A DNA stretch of 64,000 nt, from positions 44,842-108,841 of the forward strand of contig NZ_AUAS01000017.1 in assembly GCF_000428845.1 (NCBI RefSeq), given 5' to 3'. Below the pieces are notes generated by a model. That model worked only from the letters and a program-made list of their open reading frames with translations, made no database searches and had not been told where the DNA came from. A program made the translations under genes and the position numbers. This stretch comes from Dyadobacter alkalitolerans DSM 23607. Lineage in GTDB: Bacteria > Bacteroidota > Bacteroidia > Cytophagales > Spirosomataceae. This document shows positions 43,386 to 52,898 of the stretch, one piece after another; within the stretch, counting starts at the first letter, position 1, and every line of letters begins with the position of its first letter.

Positions 43386-43847
43386 TCAGCAGCCATCGCC
43401 TTTTTTGTTAAAACCAAACCATTTGAATTGAGGTGTTAACTGGCTGCTGCGCACGGTGATCACTCGGCGACCGATCTGACCCTCTTTATCTACGGGATCA
43501 ATGATCAGCTGATCGCCGGCTTGCGCGGGTTTCAGAACTTCATAAATATCACCTTCCAGAACGGCATAATTGTGCGCATATGCATCACCATTGATAATCT
43601 TTCCGCCTCTTTTCAGGTAAATAATGAATGGCACTTTGGTAATCCGGCTGGACTGAGGATCAAACTTTACGAGCGACAATTTGCCTGAACTTGCGGCAGC
43701 CAGTTGCGAAGGACTTGCCGAGCGGCCATTCAGCAGAACCGGGTTCCAGTAAAAACCATCCACCGTTTCCTTGGGCAACGCAACAGAGGGCGGAAGCGAA
43801 AACACGACGGTCAGCGCTGCCACGATTTTCCAGAGACTATTTTTCAT
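43386..43847 (-). CDS. Small secreted protein of unknown function, 153 aa
   Basis: Signal peptide (MKNSLWKIVAALTVVFSLPPSVA), then a beta-rich domain with KVPFIIYLKRGGKIINGDAYAHNYAVLEGDIYEVLKPAQAGDQLIIDP and a Cys as last residue. No family recognised. It is 85 bp upstream of the membrane-tethered regulator on the same strand and could be its periplasmic partner or ligand sensor; this is inference from position only. Confidence 0.72.
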   Translation of the reverse strand: MKNSLWKIVAALTVVFSLPPSVALPKETVDGFYWNPVLLNGRSASPSQLAAASSGKLSLVKFDPQSSRITKVPFIIYLKRGGKIINGDAYAHNYAVLEGDIYEVLKPAQAGDQLIIDPVDKEGQIGRRVITVRSSQLTPQFKWFGFNKKGDGC

Positions 43848-43990
43848 AACATTTGACTTAAAAGGTTAGCTGTTTTTTGATTAAATCAAATGTAGGGCAA
43901 CCTGAAAGAGACGCCGTAAAAGGCCTGTAAAACATTGTAAACGAAATGTAAAAGATTCGTGTTACCAAAAATGAACACCTAATCAACGAA

Positions 43991-45235
43991 TTGAAAACAG
44001 TATCCTCCCAAGATCCCTACGCAGCGCTCCGGTATTCCGATTTCCGGTTTTTCATATCCAATTCATTTCTCTTTTCGGCGTCCATCCTAATCCAGGAAGT
44101 CATTGTCGCGTACGAACTTTATAAGCTCACCCATGATCCGCTGGCACTCGGATTAATCGGGCTCGCGCAGGTAATCCCTTTTGTAATAACATCCATTTTT
44201 GGCGGTTATGTGGCTGATCAGAAGAATAAAATTACGATTATGCACATTAGCCTGGTGGTGATTCTGCTGGGTTCTGTGATCCTTTATATGGCCTTTCAAC
44301 CATTTATTTATGACAGGCTTTCAGAGACGCAGCATTTGATCGTCATATATGCTGTTTTTGCTTTAATAGGCTTTGCAAAAGGCTTTTACTCACCGGCTTC
44401 CAGCTCGCTGAAACCATTTCTTGTGCCCCGGGTAATCTATCACAATTCATCCACCTGGAGCAGCTCATTTTCACAGGCGGGATCCATCACCGGTCCGGCC
44501 ATAGCCGGTTTTCTTTACGCTTACATGGGCCTTACGAACACATTATTAATTGTGATCGGCAACTTCGTGGTCTGCTGGATTTTGTTAGGGATGATCAAAA
44601 CACGCCCCGAATTTCCGAAAATTGTTACGCCGATTATAGAGAGTATGAAAGAAGGTTTCAGGTTTGTTTTCCGCACCAGGATTGTGCTATATGCGATTTC
44701 GCTGGATCTGTTTTCGGTGCTTTTTGGCGGTGTGGTGGCTATTTTGCCCGTTTTTGCAGAGGATATTTTGAAAGTCGGGCCGCAAGGGTTGGGATTGCTC
44801 AGGGCAGCTCCTTCCATTGGCTCGCTGCTCACAATGTTTGCCATGGCTTACTATCCGCCCACGCACAATGCCTGGCGAAATATGCTTATTGCCGTGGCTG
44901 GTTTTGGGGTTTGCACCATTATTTTTTCCTTATCAACTAATTTCATGTTATCCTGCGCCGCCTTGTTCGCCACCGGAGTCTTCGACAGCGTAAGTGTAAT
45001 CGTCAGACAAACAATCCTGCTCATTTATCCTCCTGACGAAATGCGCGGGCGCGTGGCCGCAGTAAACGGTATTTTCGTAAGCTCCTCCAACGAACTCGGC
45101 GCATTCGAATCGGGAGTTATGGCCAAAGCATTCGGCACAGTCCCATCTGTCATGGCCGGCGGCATCCTCACCATCATCGTCGTCAGCTACATTTACATGC
45201 GGTCCAAGGATCTGTTTTCAGTGCGGTTGAGTTAG
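43991..45235 (+). CDS. MFS transporter (EntS-like MFS_3 group)
   Basis: 414 residues with a TTG start; no ATG lies upstream in frame near it. Twelve TM segments, with DPYAALRYSDFRFFISNSFLFSASILIQEVIVAYELYKLTHDPLALGLIGLAQVIPF and GYVADQKNK as the first-loop motif. Resembles EntS-type exporters of siderophores or drugs. Lies divergent from the secreted-protein/regulator/export cluster, so it may belong to the same export function. Confidence 0.9.
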   Translation: MKTVSSQDPYAALRYSDFRFFISNSFLFSASILIQEVIVAYELYKLTHDPLALGLIGLAQVIPFVITSIFGGYVADQKNKITIMHISLVVILLGSVILYMAFQPFIYDRLSETQHLIVIYAVFALIGFAKGFYSPASSSLKPFLVPRVIYHNSSTWSSSFSQAGSITGPAIAGFLYAYMGLTNTLLIVIGNFVVCWILLGMIKTRPEFPKIVTPIIESMKEGFRFVFRTRIVLYAISLDLFSVLFGGVVAILPVFAEDILKVGPQGLGLLRAAPSIGSLLTMFAMAYYPPTHNAWRNMLIAVAGFGVCTIIFSLSTNFMLSCAALFATGVFDSVSVIVRQTILLIYPPDEMRGRVAAVNGIFVSSSNELGAFESGVMAKAFGTVPSVMAGGILTIIVVSYIYMRSKDLFSVRLS

Positions 45236-45277
45236 TTTAAATCGCGATATTTAGTAAATTGCATTGGTAAAATCAGG

Positions 45278-45556
45278 ATGGAAATGGTGTCAACATCGGA
45301 ACAATTTCGTGGGAGTAGCAAGCTTAATGATATGCAGATTAGCTTATTAAGGCTTTTCGAACAGGGCATTAGTGAGTCAGAGGAACTTGAAGTTCGGAAG
45401 ATGTTGATGGATTATTTTGATCAGGGATTGCAAAAAGAATTGAAAGAAGTTTTAGACAAAAAAAAATACTCAACTCAGGATTATCATAAGATGCTTTCGG
45501 ATGATAATCCCCAACCCGCATCACTCACTCCGCAGGCTCTTTACCGGATTCATTAA
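45278..45556 (+). CDS. Small hypothetical protein, 92 aa
   Basis: Helical, with NDMQISLLRLFEQGISESEELEVRKMLMDYFDQGLQKELKEVLDKKKYSTQDYHKML. This pattern resembles small proteins, some of them antitoxin-like, found widely in bacteria, but no toxin follows. ATG 45278 or 45284 can serve as start. The 3' end overlaps the convergent FtsX gene by 36 bp. Confidence 0.6.
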   Translation: MEMVSTSEQFRGSSKLNDMQISLLRLFEQGISESEELEVRKMLMDYFDQGLQKELKEVLDKKKYSTQDYHKMLSDDNPQPASLTPQALYRIH

Positions 45557-47932
45557 TGCTGCTTTTGTGGTTTGGAGGCAGACTAGCAGGATGATTATTA
45601 GACAAAATCCGGTTCCGACCAGGGCGAACGGTTCCCAGCCGACCTGGATGCGGTAGGCGTAGGTTTCCAGCCAGCTTTTCATTGTCAGGAATGCCAGGGG
45701 GAAGGAGATGAGCATGGCTAATGCCATTACCAGCAGGAATTCTTTGACAAAAAGCATGATAATGCCTATTTCCGAGGCGCCCAGGACTTTGCGGATGCCC
45801 AGTTCACGTGTCCGGCGGGCGACGTTGAGTGAAACCATGCCGAGGATGCCGAGTAAAACAATCACTACGGAGAGAATGGTCGCTATTTGCGATGCCTTTT
45901 TCAGCTGCATTTCGGATTGATACAGTTTTTGAAGCGTGTCGTCCATGAATGCATATTCAAACGGCGCATCGGGCATCAGCTCCCGCCATTTGTTTTCAAT
46001 AACAGCCATGGATTCACCCAAATTAGCCGGGTTGAGGCGGAATGTGAGGAAGCGGAACGCGTTTCCTTCTTTTACGTGAAAAAATCCCAATGGCTTGATA
46101 ACCTGATGCATAGATGCGAAATTGAAATCTGCGGAGACGCCGTCAACAGTCAGTATGGCAGGCACATTATGAACCCTTACCTGCTGGCCAACCGCGTCTT
46201 GGGGATTTGCGAAACCGAGCGCTTTTGCAGCAGTCTGGTTCAGCACAATCCGGTTGGCCTGAAATGCACCCTGTTTGGCATTAAAAAACTTTCCAGCAAG
46301 AATTTTGATCTGGTAAGTGTCGGCGTATTTTTCGTCTGTGCTTACGAATTGGGTATGAATGGCCTGTGTTGAATCCTGGCCGGACCGGTATAGCCCGGTG
46401 TGCCCGCCGTTATTCCCGTTCGGAATTTCGTAAGACAGGCTCACATTACTTACTTCCTTCAATTGCGAAAGCTGGTCCCGGATGGCTTCCATTTTTGCTA
46501 ATCCCTCGGGCGTCCAATCGCGGGGAACGGCAATGGAAACGAGCGATTCCTTGTTGTAACCCAGATTTTTGTTGAAAAAATAATCGACCTGTTTAGCAAT
46601 GACCACTGCGCCCGCAAACACAAACAGGGCTATGACAAACTGCGAGGCAACAAGCCCTCGTCGTAACAGCACATTTTCCCTGATCGATTTGAGTTTGCCC
46701 TTCATGGAGTCGATTGAAGAGATGCCTGAAAGTATAAAAGCTGGGTAAATGCCTGCCAATAAGCCAATTATGAATGCGCAAAACAATGGCATAACAAATG
46801 AATAGGGGAACAATGCCAATGAAGAAGGCAATGGTTTTCCCAAAATAACCGAAAACGCTTCGCGCGAGACTTCGTAAAACAAAATCGAAAGGAGCATGGC
46901 TAGTAATGCAAGAATAACGGATTCAGCAAGAAACTGACCGACTAACTGCATTTTCTGGCTGCCCAGCACTTTTCTAACACCAATTTCTTTTAATCGGGAG
47001 GAGGATTTACCAATGGAAATGTTGACGAAATTGACAATGGCCATTAGCAAAATAAAAAGCGTCACGCCGGAAAGTGTGTAGATCATTTTCCGAACTAATC
47101 CATTGTTTGCGTCAAGATAATATTCTTTGAGAGGCGTAAGATAAATTTCCAGATTGGCCTTTGTATTTGCAGATCCGTGCGTCGCAAGGGTTTGAGCAAT
47201 AGGCTTTTGAAGGTCCTTTGACGTTATGCCGTTTTGAAGCTCAATGTATGTGATCATGTATGGGAAATCCCAATTTTCTTCGGCGCCCTTTCGGCCATCC
47301 AGGCTGCTTAGCGGAATAAAAATTTCCACAGGCTTCGGCAACAGATTGTTCACAGAATTATTACCAAGCGTTTTCAAAACAGCAGTGACCTGGAATTCCT
47401 GCTTACCGCCGATGAAATTGTGTAGGGTTAATGTTTCACCCAAAACATCTGTTCTGCCAAAATATTTCAATGCTTTTCCCTCGGTTATGGCCACCGAATT
47501 GCTCCTGTTCAATGCGGTTTTGGCATCGCCGTGTAACAGCGGAAAACCATACATGGCAAGCAATGTTGAATCACCCGTCTGCACCTCCTCACGGAAATGT
47601 TTATCGTTTTTAGAAACGGCAACTGTAATGCCATCGTAACGGTAGAAATTCGCAACCAAACCCGGGTAATCAGCTTTTAACGTTGCGCCAAGCGGACCCA
47701 GCGTCGCCATATCAATGCCCATATCCGGGTTCTTCCATTTGCTGCGGACAATGTATTGATTGTCCGCATTTCGCAAGTCGCTGTTGACCCTCATTTCGCC
47801 CCATACGAAGCTCATAATGAGGAATGTAAATGTCATCCCGACCGACAGTCCGAAGATCATTACCAGTGAATAGAACTTGCGTTTGAGCAGGTTGCGCCAG
47901 GCGATTTTGAAGTAATTTTGGATCATTCCCAA
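45521..47932 (-). CDS. FtsX/MacB-type ABC transporter permease
   Basis: 803 residues (the second Met, at 47926, gives the common MIQNYFKIAWRNLLKRK start). TM1 near 20-42, periplasmic domain, central FtsX block with SRLKEIGVRKVLGSQ, second periplasmic domain, C-terminal block with RRTRELGIRKVLGAS and the end NPVKSLRSE. It follows another permease gene by 114 bp, with a 13-bp tandem repeat in the gap, so the two may be cotranscribed. Function as for the other copies: envelope export with an ATPase encoded elsewhere, most plausibly the one at 41.5-42.2 kb. Confidence 0.95.
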   Translation of the reverse strand: MGMIQNYFKIAWRNLLKRKFYSLVMIFGLSVGMTFTFLIMSFVWGEMRVNSDLRNADNQYIVRSKWKNPDMGIDMATLGPLGATLKADYPGLVANFYRYDGITVAVSKNDKHFREEVQTGDSTLLAMYGFPLLHGDAKTALNRSNSVAITEGKALKYFGRTDVLGETLTLHNFIGGKQEFQVTAVLKTLGNNSVNNLLPKPVEIFIPLSSLDGRKGAEENWDFPYMITYIELQNGITSKDLQKPIAQTLATHGSANTKANLEIYLTPLKEYYLDANNGLVRKMIYTLSGVTLFILLMAIVNFVNISIGKSSSRLKEIGVRKVLGSQKMQLVGQFLAESVILALLAMLLSILFYEVSREAFSVILGKPLPSSLALFPYSFVMPLFCAFIIGLLAGIYPAFILSGISSIDSMKGKLKSIRENVLLRRGLVASQFVIALFVFAGAVVIAKQVDYFFNKNLGYNKESLVSIAVPRDWTPEGLAKMEAIRDQLSQLKEVSNVSLSYEIPNGNNGGHTGLYRSGQDSTQAIHTQFVSTDEKYADTYQIKILAGKFFNAKQGAFQANRIVLNQTAAKALGFANPQDAVGQQVRVHNVPAILTVDGVSADFNFASMHQVIKPLGFFHVKEGNAFRFLTFRLNPANLGESMAVIENKWRELMPDAPFEYAFMDDTLQKLYQSEMQLKKASQIATILSVVIVLLGILGMVSLNVARRTRELGIRKVLGASEIGIIMLFVKEFLLVMALAMLISFPLAFLTMKSWLETYAYRIQVGWEPFALVGTGFCLIIILLVCLQTTKAALMNPVKSLRSE

Positions 47933-47996
47933 AACTAGCCAAATTTTCGAGTGCTGATTTTCGCTGAGCTGCCGTTTAACTATTTTTAACGATTTG

Positions 47997-48034
47997 TTGC
48001 CCAGCGGTTGCCGCCCAGCGTTGCCGCCCAGCGC
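47997..48034. repeat. 13-bp tandem repeat, about 2.8 copies
   Basis: The unit TTGCCGCCCAGCG occurs at 48008-48020 and 48021-48033, preceded by a shortened copy (TTGCCCAGCGG) at 47997-48007. It lies in the 114-bp gap between two permease genes. GC-rich and non-coding. Confidence 0.8.
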
Positions 48035-48046
48035 TTAATTCAGATG

Positions 48047-50440
48047 TTATTCGCTTTTTAATGATTCAACCGGATTAACCAGCGCAGCCCGGAGCGCCTG
48101 GAAACTCACTGTGAGCAGCGCAATGACCAATGCGATAAAACCAGCCGACGCAAACACCCACCATGATAAACCGGCCTGATATTCAAAGCTTTTCAGCCAT
48201 TCGTTCATAGCATACACTGCCACAGGAATGCTGATCGCGATGGCGATTATGACCAATTTTAGGAAGTCGCCCGATAGGAGCAAGACGACATTTTGCACGC
48301 TGGCACCCAGGACTTTCCTGACGCCGATTTCCTTGGTTCTGGCCTCGGCGGCAAATGCTGCGAGCCCGAACAAACCCAGGCAAGCAATAACAACAGCCAG
48401 CACTGCAAATGATAGCAAAACGCTTCCCTGCTTTTGTTCTGCCTGATATTGTCTGGAAAAGTTTTCGTCGATAAAGTGAAAATCAAGCTTTGCTTCGGGA
48501 TCGAAAGGCTTGTAAGCATTGCTGATGTAAGCCAGCGCTTCCTGCGTTTTCCCGCGTTGGATACGCACGTAAACATTGTCTTTGTCCGATGCCGCAGGGA
48601 GCTGGATCGCCAGCGGTTCAATTTTGTGCTGTAAAGAATAGGTGTGAAAATCGGCGACCACACCAATCACTTTTGCTTCCCTCGTTGTGCCTTTTTCATC
48701 AATAAAATATCTGATCCTTTTGCCTACCGGATCATTCCAGCCTTGTTTTTTTACCAGAGCTTCATTCACCAGCAGTGCGTTGGTTTGGTCAGCCGGGGAG
48801 TTGTCGTGAAACCTTCTGCCTTGCAAGAGTTTAATTTCCAATGTTTTAACAAAATCGCCATCTGCCGAAAATCGTTTGATTACCTGTGGCGAACTTGGCA
48901 TTTCACCAGATTCAGTTTCTATGAACAAACCGCCGGAACTTAACCCATTGTTCCCTAACGGATTGCTTGCAGCAGCAACGCTTTCGATCAGCGGGCTCTG
49001 GTTTAGTTTCTGCTTAATCGCGTTGATCTGGCTCCTGGTTTCTTCTCTATCAATATGAAATGTTAAAACCTGATCTTTATTGAAACCCAGGTCTTTGTGA
49101 TTAACATAATACAATTGTCGGTATACAATGCCGGAACAAGCGATCATGATCACGGTTACGGCAAATTGGAAAACCACCAGCGATTTACGGAACTGAGCAC
49201 CGCCGATCTGGCTGCCCAACTGACCTTTTAAAGCAATAACCGGCCGAAATCCAGACAGCATAAAGGCAGGGTAAATGCCGCTGACCAGGCCGATGATCAC
49301 TACAAATGCCAATGCTGCCAAAGCCGTTGACCAACCATTGTCATAGCTCATTGTCAACGATTTATTCGCTAATTCATTAAAAAAAGGCAATGCAATCTTT
49401 ACCAATAACACACCGATTATCCCTGCTGAAAGGGTCATTAGAAATGATTCGGTCAGGAATTGGGCAACCAATTGTGAGCGCTTCGAGCCAACTGCCTTAC
49501 GCACACCCACTTCACGCACCCGTTTCATGGAGCGCGCCGTGTAAAGATTCACGTAATTAATGCAGGCAATGATGAGAATGAGCGCAGCGACGACAGAGAA
49601 TATATAAATCGTGTTAATGTTTCCGTTTGCGCCGATCTCATATTCAAGGTCGGAATGTAAGTGGATGGAAGTCAGTGGCTGTAACGACATTTTGTACCGC
49701 ACATCTCCAAGCTCGCTTTTGAGGTATTTTGTAAAAAATCCGTCGAGTTTATGCTCAAATTTTGCAGCGTCGACGCCATTTTTCAATAATATATAAGTGT
49801 AAAGATTCGATTGCTGCCAGCCAGAGGTGTAATTCTCAGGAAGCGAGCGCAGTGCTTGAAAATTCAAATGTGAATTAGCTGGCACGTCGGCAAGCACGCC
49901 GGTAACGGTATTTGGATAATTATTTGAAAACAAAACCGTCTTCCCCAAAGCATCGGAAGCATTGCCAAACAATTTCTCTGCCAATTTTTTAGTAAGGACT
50001 ATTTTTTGCGAACCCTGCAATGCTGTTTTTGGATCGCCGTAGAGCATCGGATAAGTGAAAATGCCAAAAATCGAAGGGTCTGTAAAGAAAATATTGCCAG
50101 CCTCGATCTTCTTTTCTGCAAAGGTGATCGTCCCGCCACCTTCCGTGCTGATTCTGGCCGTCTTTTCAATTTCAGGATAATCGTTTTGCAGTGCAGGAGC
50201 ATACGGAGCCGAAGTAGGCGCAAATTTGAAGCCGCCGGTAGACCATTTTGCTTCGTGCGTAACCCGGTAAATGCGGTCGGCCTTTTCGTGAAAATGATCA
50301 TAGCTTAGCTCATCCGCAACATACAAAACCATCAGCCAAACCGCCGCCATGCCGATCGCGAGCCCAAATATATTCAGACTGCTAAACAGCCTTTGATTCC
50401 GAAAGTTCCGAAGAGCAATTTTGAAGTAATTAAGGAGCAT
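48047..50440 (-). CDS. FtsX/MacB-type ABC transporter permease
   Basis: 797 residues, MLLNYFKIALRNFRNQR start. Layout: TM1, periplasmic domain, central FtsX block with MKRVREVGVRKAVGSKRSQLV, second periplasmic domain, C-terminal block with EARTKEIGVRKVLGAS, end NPVESLKSE. First gene of a likely two-permease leftward operon. Its upstream region carries TGGCATG (read leftward, 50507-50501) and a GTCC...GGAC element at 50551-50575, resembling the pattern before other permease and ABC genes in the window. Confidence 0.95.
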   Translation of the reverse strand: MLLNYFKIALRNFRNQRLFSSLNIFGLAIGMAAVWLMVLYVADELSYDHFHEKADRIYRVTHEAKWSTGGFKFAPTSAPYAPALQNDYPEIEKTARISTEGGGTITFAEKKIEAGNIFFTDPSIFGIFTYPMLYGDPKTALQGSQKIVLTKKLAEKLFGNASDALGKTVLFSNNYPNTVTGVLADVPANSHLNFQALRSLPENYTSGWQQSNLYTYILLKNGVDAAKFEHKLDGFFTKYLKSELGDVRYKMSLQPLTSIHLHSDLEYEIGANGNINTIYIFSVVAALILIIACINYVNLYTARSMKRVREVGVRKAVGSKRSQLVAQFLTESFLMTLSAGIIGVLLVKIALPFFNELANKSLTMSYDNGWSTALAALAFVVIIGLVSGIYPAFMLSGFRPVIALKGQLGSQIGGAQFRKSLVVFQFAVTVIMIACSGIVYRQLYYVNHKDLGFNKDQVLTFHIDREETRSQINAIKQKLNQSPLIESVAAASNPLGNNGLSSGGLFIETESGEMPSSPQVIKRFSADGDFVKTLEIKLLQGRRFHDNSPADQTNALLVNEALVKKQGWNDPVGKRIRYFIDEKGTTREAKVIGVVADFHTYSLQHKIEPLAIQLPAASDKDNVYVRIQRGKTQEALAYISNAYKPFDPEAKLDFHFIDENFSRQYQAEQKQGSVLLSFAVLAVVIACLGLFGLAAFAAEARTKEIGVRKVLGASVQNVVLLLSGDFLKLVIIAIAISIPVAVYAMNEWLKSFEYQAGLSWWVFASAGFIALVIALLTVSFQALRAALVNPVESLKSE

Positions 50441-50785
50441 GATATGAGTTATTATTAGTTAGGATCTAAAACTTAATGTCATTTCAGCTTATAAAATTAA
50501 CATGCCATTTAGTTTATTGGCTCAAAGTCAATATGTTACAAAACGGTCACGTCCAGAACTTGTTCACTTTCGGACAAAGCATTTCTAATTTCGAAAAGTA
50601 CAACGCGCTCTTAAAATACCGATAGGAAACTCGCAGCCACCGCCAGGTAATTGAGCGAGGATTCCAAGTTATTTCTCAAAAATGTCGAATATCTTGCAGC
50701 AAAAAGCCCGGCCCCGAGATTGGCGTCGGAAGGGCGGGACGAGAATCATTTAAATAATATTTCACTATTTAAACAGTTACAACTT
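50441..50785. other. Intergenic region with a permease promoter; no gene
   Basis: 345 bp. Holds the leftward promoter region of the permease at 48-50.4 kb, including GTCCAGAACTTGTTCACTTTCGGAC at 50551-50575 (described by position: outer arms GTCC 50551-50554 and GGAC 50572-50575, core GTTC...TTTCGGAC). The rest, 50600-50785, shows no structure I can name; a 65-codon frame at 50651-50848 looks spurious. Confidence 0.45.
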
Positions 50786-51126
50786 ATGAAATTATTTGCA
50801 GGAAAAGCTGCCAGGCTGCGCTATTATCCGGATGCGGTGATAGAATAGATCCTGTGATATCAACTATTTATCTAGAAGAAGGGGATAGAGCAGCACAAAG
50901 ACGACAGGCTATTCCTGAATTGTATGCGCATTATCAGAACAGTGCAAAAGACAGGGAGGCATACGAAGTAATATCAAAGAAAAATGGAAGGTTCATTATA
51001 AATTATGTGCCAGGCTTGGAGCTGTTAACATTATGTGGAGATCCTGGGAGCGGTTGGTCAAGGCAATTTGCGAATGTAAGTGACGATGTGCTTAAAATCC
51101 TTGTTGACGAAAAGGTCATTCGATGA
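50786..51126 (+). pseudogene. Frameshifted small lipoprotein gene (or a 90-aa protein from GTG 50854)
   Basis: ATG 50786 encodes MKLFAGKAARL and soon stops (TAG 50846). In the next frame, across the same bases, the sequence reads ALLSGCGDRIDPVISTIY and then runs open to TGA 51124-51126. LLSGC is a lipobox, so one small indel near 50818-50822 would join a basic signal start to a lipobox and a ~90-residue domain (LEEGDRAAQRRQAIPELYAHYQNS ... DDVLKILVDEKVIR). Alternatively the domain is made from GTG 50854 as a cytosolic protein. No family recognised. Confidence 0.5.
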
Positions 51127-51340
51127 TCTTGAAATTCATGGAACTTTAGGCAGCAAATTGGATAGCCTGCTAATATCGCAAACACCGATATATAGAGTTA
51201 GAACAAATGGAAGGCCTTCGCTTTGAACCCCTAAATTTTCCAACCTTCCTGCCGCATTGACAGCAAATTCGCTAATTTTGCCCAATTGATGATTTTAGTG
51301 GATTCAATTGTTGTTATTTATTGATTTTTAACCAAATAGA
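51127..51340 (+). promoter_or_regulatory. Upstream region of glyQS
   Basis: 214 bp with a TAATTTTG -7 candidate at 51273-51280; the nearest TTG (51257-51259) is closer than ideal. No structured T-box-like leader is evident, and none is expected in this phylum. Confidence 0.35.
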
Positions 51341-52825
51341 ATGAACCAAGCACCTGCTACTTCTTTACAAGACATTGTTGGGCATGCCAAAGAATACGGT
51401 TTTGTGTTTCCCTCTTCTGAAATATATGATGGATTGCAAGCTGTTTATGACTACGGTCAGAATGGTGTTGAGTTAAAAAATAACCTGAAAGCGGCTTGGT
51501 GGAAAGCCATGACGCAGCTGCACGACAACATTGTGGGCATTGATGCGGCTATATTTATGCATCCGCTGACCTGGAAGGCTTCCGGTCACGTGGATGGTTT
51601 TAATGATCCGATGATCGATAACAAGGATTCTAAAAAGCGTTATCGTGCGGATCAGCTGCTGGAAGGAAAAGCGGAACAGTATGAAGCGGAAGGCCAGGCT
51701 GAAAAAGGACAGGCTTTGCTAGCTGAAATGGGCCGTTTGCTGAGTGCCGAAGATCTGAACGGCGTTCGCGAACTGATCATTGCAGAAAATATCAAATGCC
51801 CGGTTTCAGGAACGGCCAACTGGACGGAAGTGCGTCAGTTTAACCTGATGTTCAGTACACAGGTTGGCTCGGTTGCCGAGGAATCGAACCTGATTTACCT
51901 GCGTCCGGAAACGGCTCAGGGAATATTTGTCAACTTTCTGAATGTGCAGAAAAGCGGCCGGATGAAGATTCCTTTCGGGATTGCGCAAATTGGAAAAGCT
52001 TTTAGAAATGAGATCGTTGCGCGTCAGTTTACATTCCGTATGCGGGAATTTGAACAAATGGAAATGCAATTTTTCATCCGCCCCGGCACCGAAATGGCCT
52101 GGTACGAAAGCTGGAAAGAGGCTAGGATGAAGTTCCACAAAGCGATTGGCTTGCCTGCGGAAAAACTGAAATTCCACGATCACGAAAAACTGGCGCATTA
52201 TGCAAACGCGGCTGTCGACATTGAATATCAGTTCCCATTTGGTTTCAGGGAAATGGAAGGGATCCACTCAAGAACAGATTTTGACCTGAGAAACCACCAG
52301 GAATTGTCGAAAAAGAAACAACAATATTTCGATTCGGACCTGGACGAAAATGGTAAGCCTTACGGAAATTACATTCCGTATGTGGTTGAAACTTCGGTAG
52401 GGGCGGACAGGCTTTTCCTGGCCACATTCTGCAACGCTTATACTGTTGAGACGGTTGGAGAAGGCGATAATGTGAAGGAAAGAACTTATTTGAAGCTGCA
52501 TCCTGCCCTGGCACCATTCAAAGTGGCGGTGCTTCCGCTGGTTAAAAAGGATGGGTTGGCTGAAAAAGCGCAGGCGATTGCAAACTCGCTGAAATCGTCT
52601 TTCCGCACCACTTATGATGACGGCGCGGCCATCGGCAAGCGTTATACCCGCCAGGATCTGATCGGAACGCCGTTCTGCATTGCGGTAGATTATCAAACTA
52701 TGGAAGATGACACCGTAACGATCCGCCACCGCGATACAATGGAGCAGGAACGCGTTGCCATCAGCGAATTAAAAGAAAAGATTGGCTATCAGGTTGCTAT
52801 CGAGCGCATTCTGGAAGCAATCTGA
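51341..52825 (+). CDS. glyQS: Glycine--tRNA ligase, class II, alpha2 type
   Basis: 494 residues. Class II motifs are present: motif 1/insertion region early (FVFPSSEIYDGLQAVYDYGQNGVELKNNLK), the glycine-specific YLRPETAQGIFVNF, motif 2 FRNEIVARQFTFRMREFEQMEMQFF, and motif 3 in ETSVGADRLFLATF, then the anticodon-binding domain (LHPALAPFKVAVLPLVKKDGLAEKA). This is the eukaryote/archaeal-type single-chain enzyme, not the alpha2beta2 GlyQ/GlyS form. Charges tRNA-Gly in the cytosol. Confidence 0.96.
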   Translation: MNQAPATSLQDIVGHAKEYGFVFPSSEIYDGLQAVYDYGQNGVELKNNLKAAWWKAMTQLHDNIVGIDAAIFMHPLTWKASGHVDGFNDPMIDNKDSKKRYRADQLLEGKAEQYEAEGQAEKGQALLAEMGRLLSAEDLNGVRELIIAENIKCPVSGTANWTEVRQFNLMFSTQVGSVAEESNLIYLRPETAQGIFVNFLNVQKSGRMKIPFGIAQIGKAFRNEIVARQFTFRMREFEQMEMQFFIRPGTEMAWYESWKEARMKFHKAIGLPAEKLKFHDHEKLAHYANAAVDIEYQFPFGFREMEGIHSRTDFDLRNHQELSKKKQQYFDSDLDENGKPYGNYIPYVVETSVGADRLFLATFCNAYTVETVGEGDNVKERTYLKLHPALAPFKVAVLPLVKKDGLAEKAQAIANSLKSSFRTTYDDGAAIGKRYTRQDLIGTPFCIAVDYQTMEDDTVTIRHRDTMEQERVAISELKEKIGYQVAIERILEAI

Positions 52826-52842
52826 TATTTAAGAGAAGGCAT

Positions 52843-52879
52843 AAAAAAGGGCTGTTTCGCGATGAAACAGCCCTTTTTT
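52843..52879. terminator. Bidirectional terminator after glyQS
   Basis: 16-bp perfect arms 52843-52858 and 52864-52879, 5-nt loop, A/T runs on both sides; shared by glyQS and the convergent XRE gene. Confidence 0.9.
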
Positions 52880-52898
52880 ACTTTCATGCAATGTTACA

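Noticed and set aside
50651..50848. A 65-codon frame MSEDSKLFLKNVEYLAAKSP...
   Set aside because: No coding character in its first half; only the internal ATG at 50786 (MKLFAGKAARL) fits a plausible signal start, and I treat that as part of a frameshifted gene.
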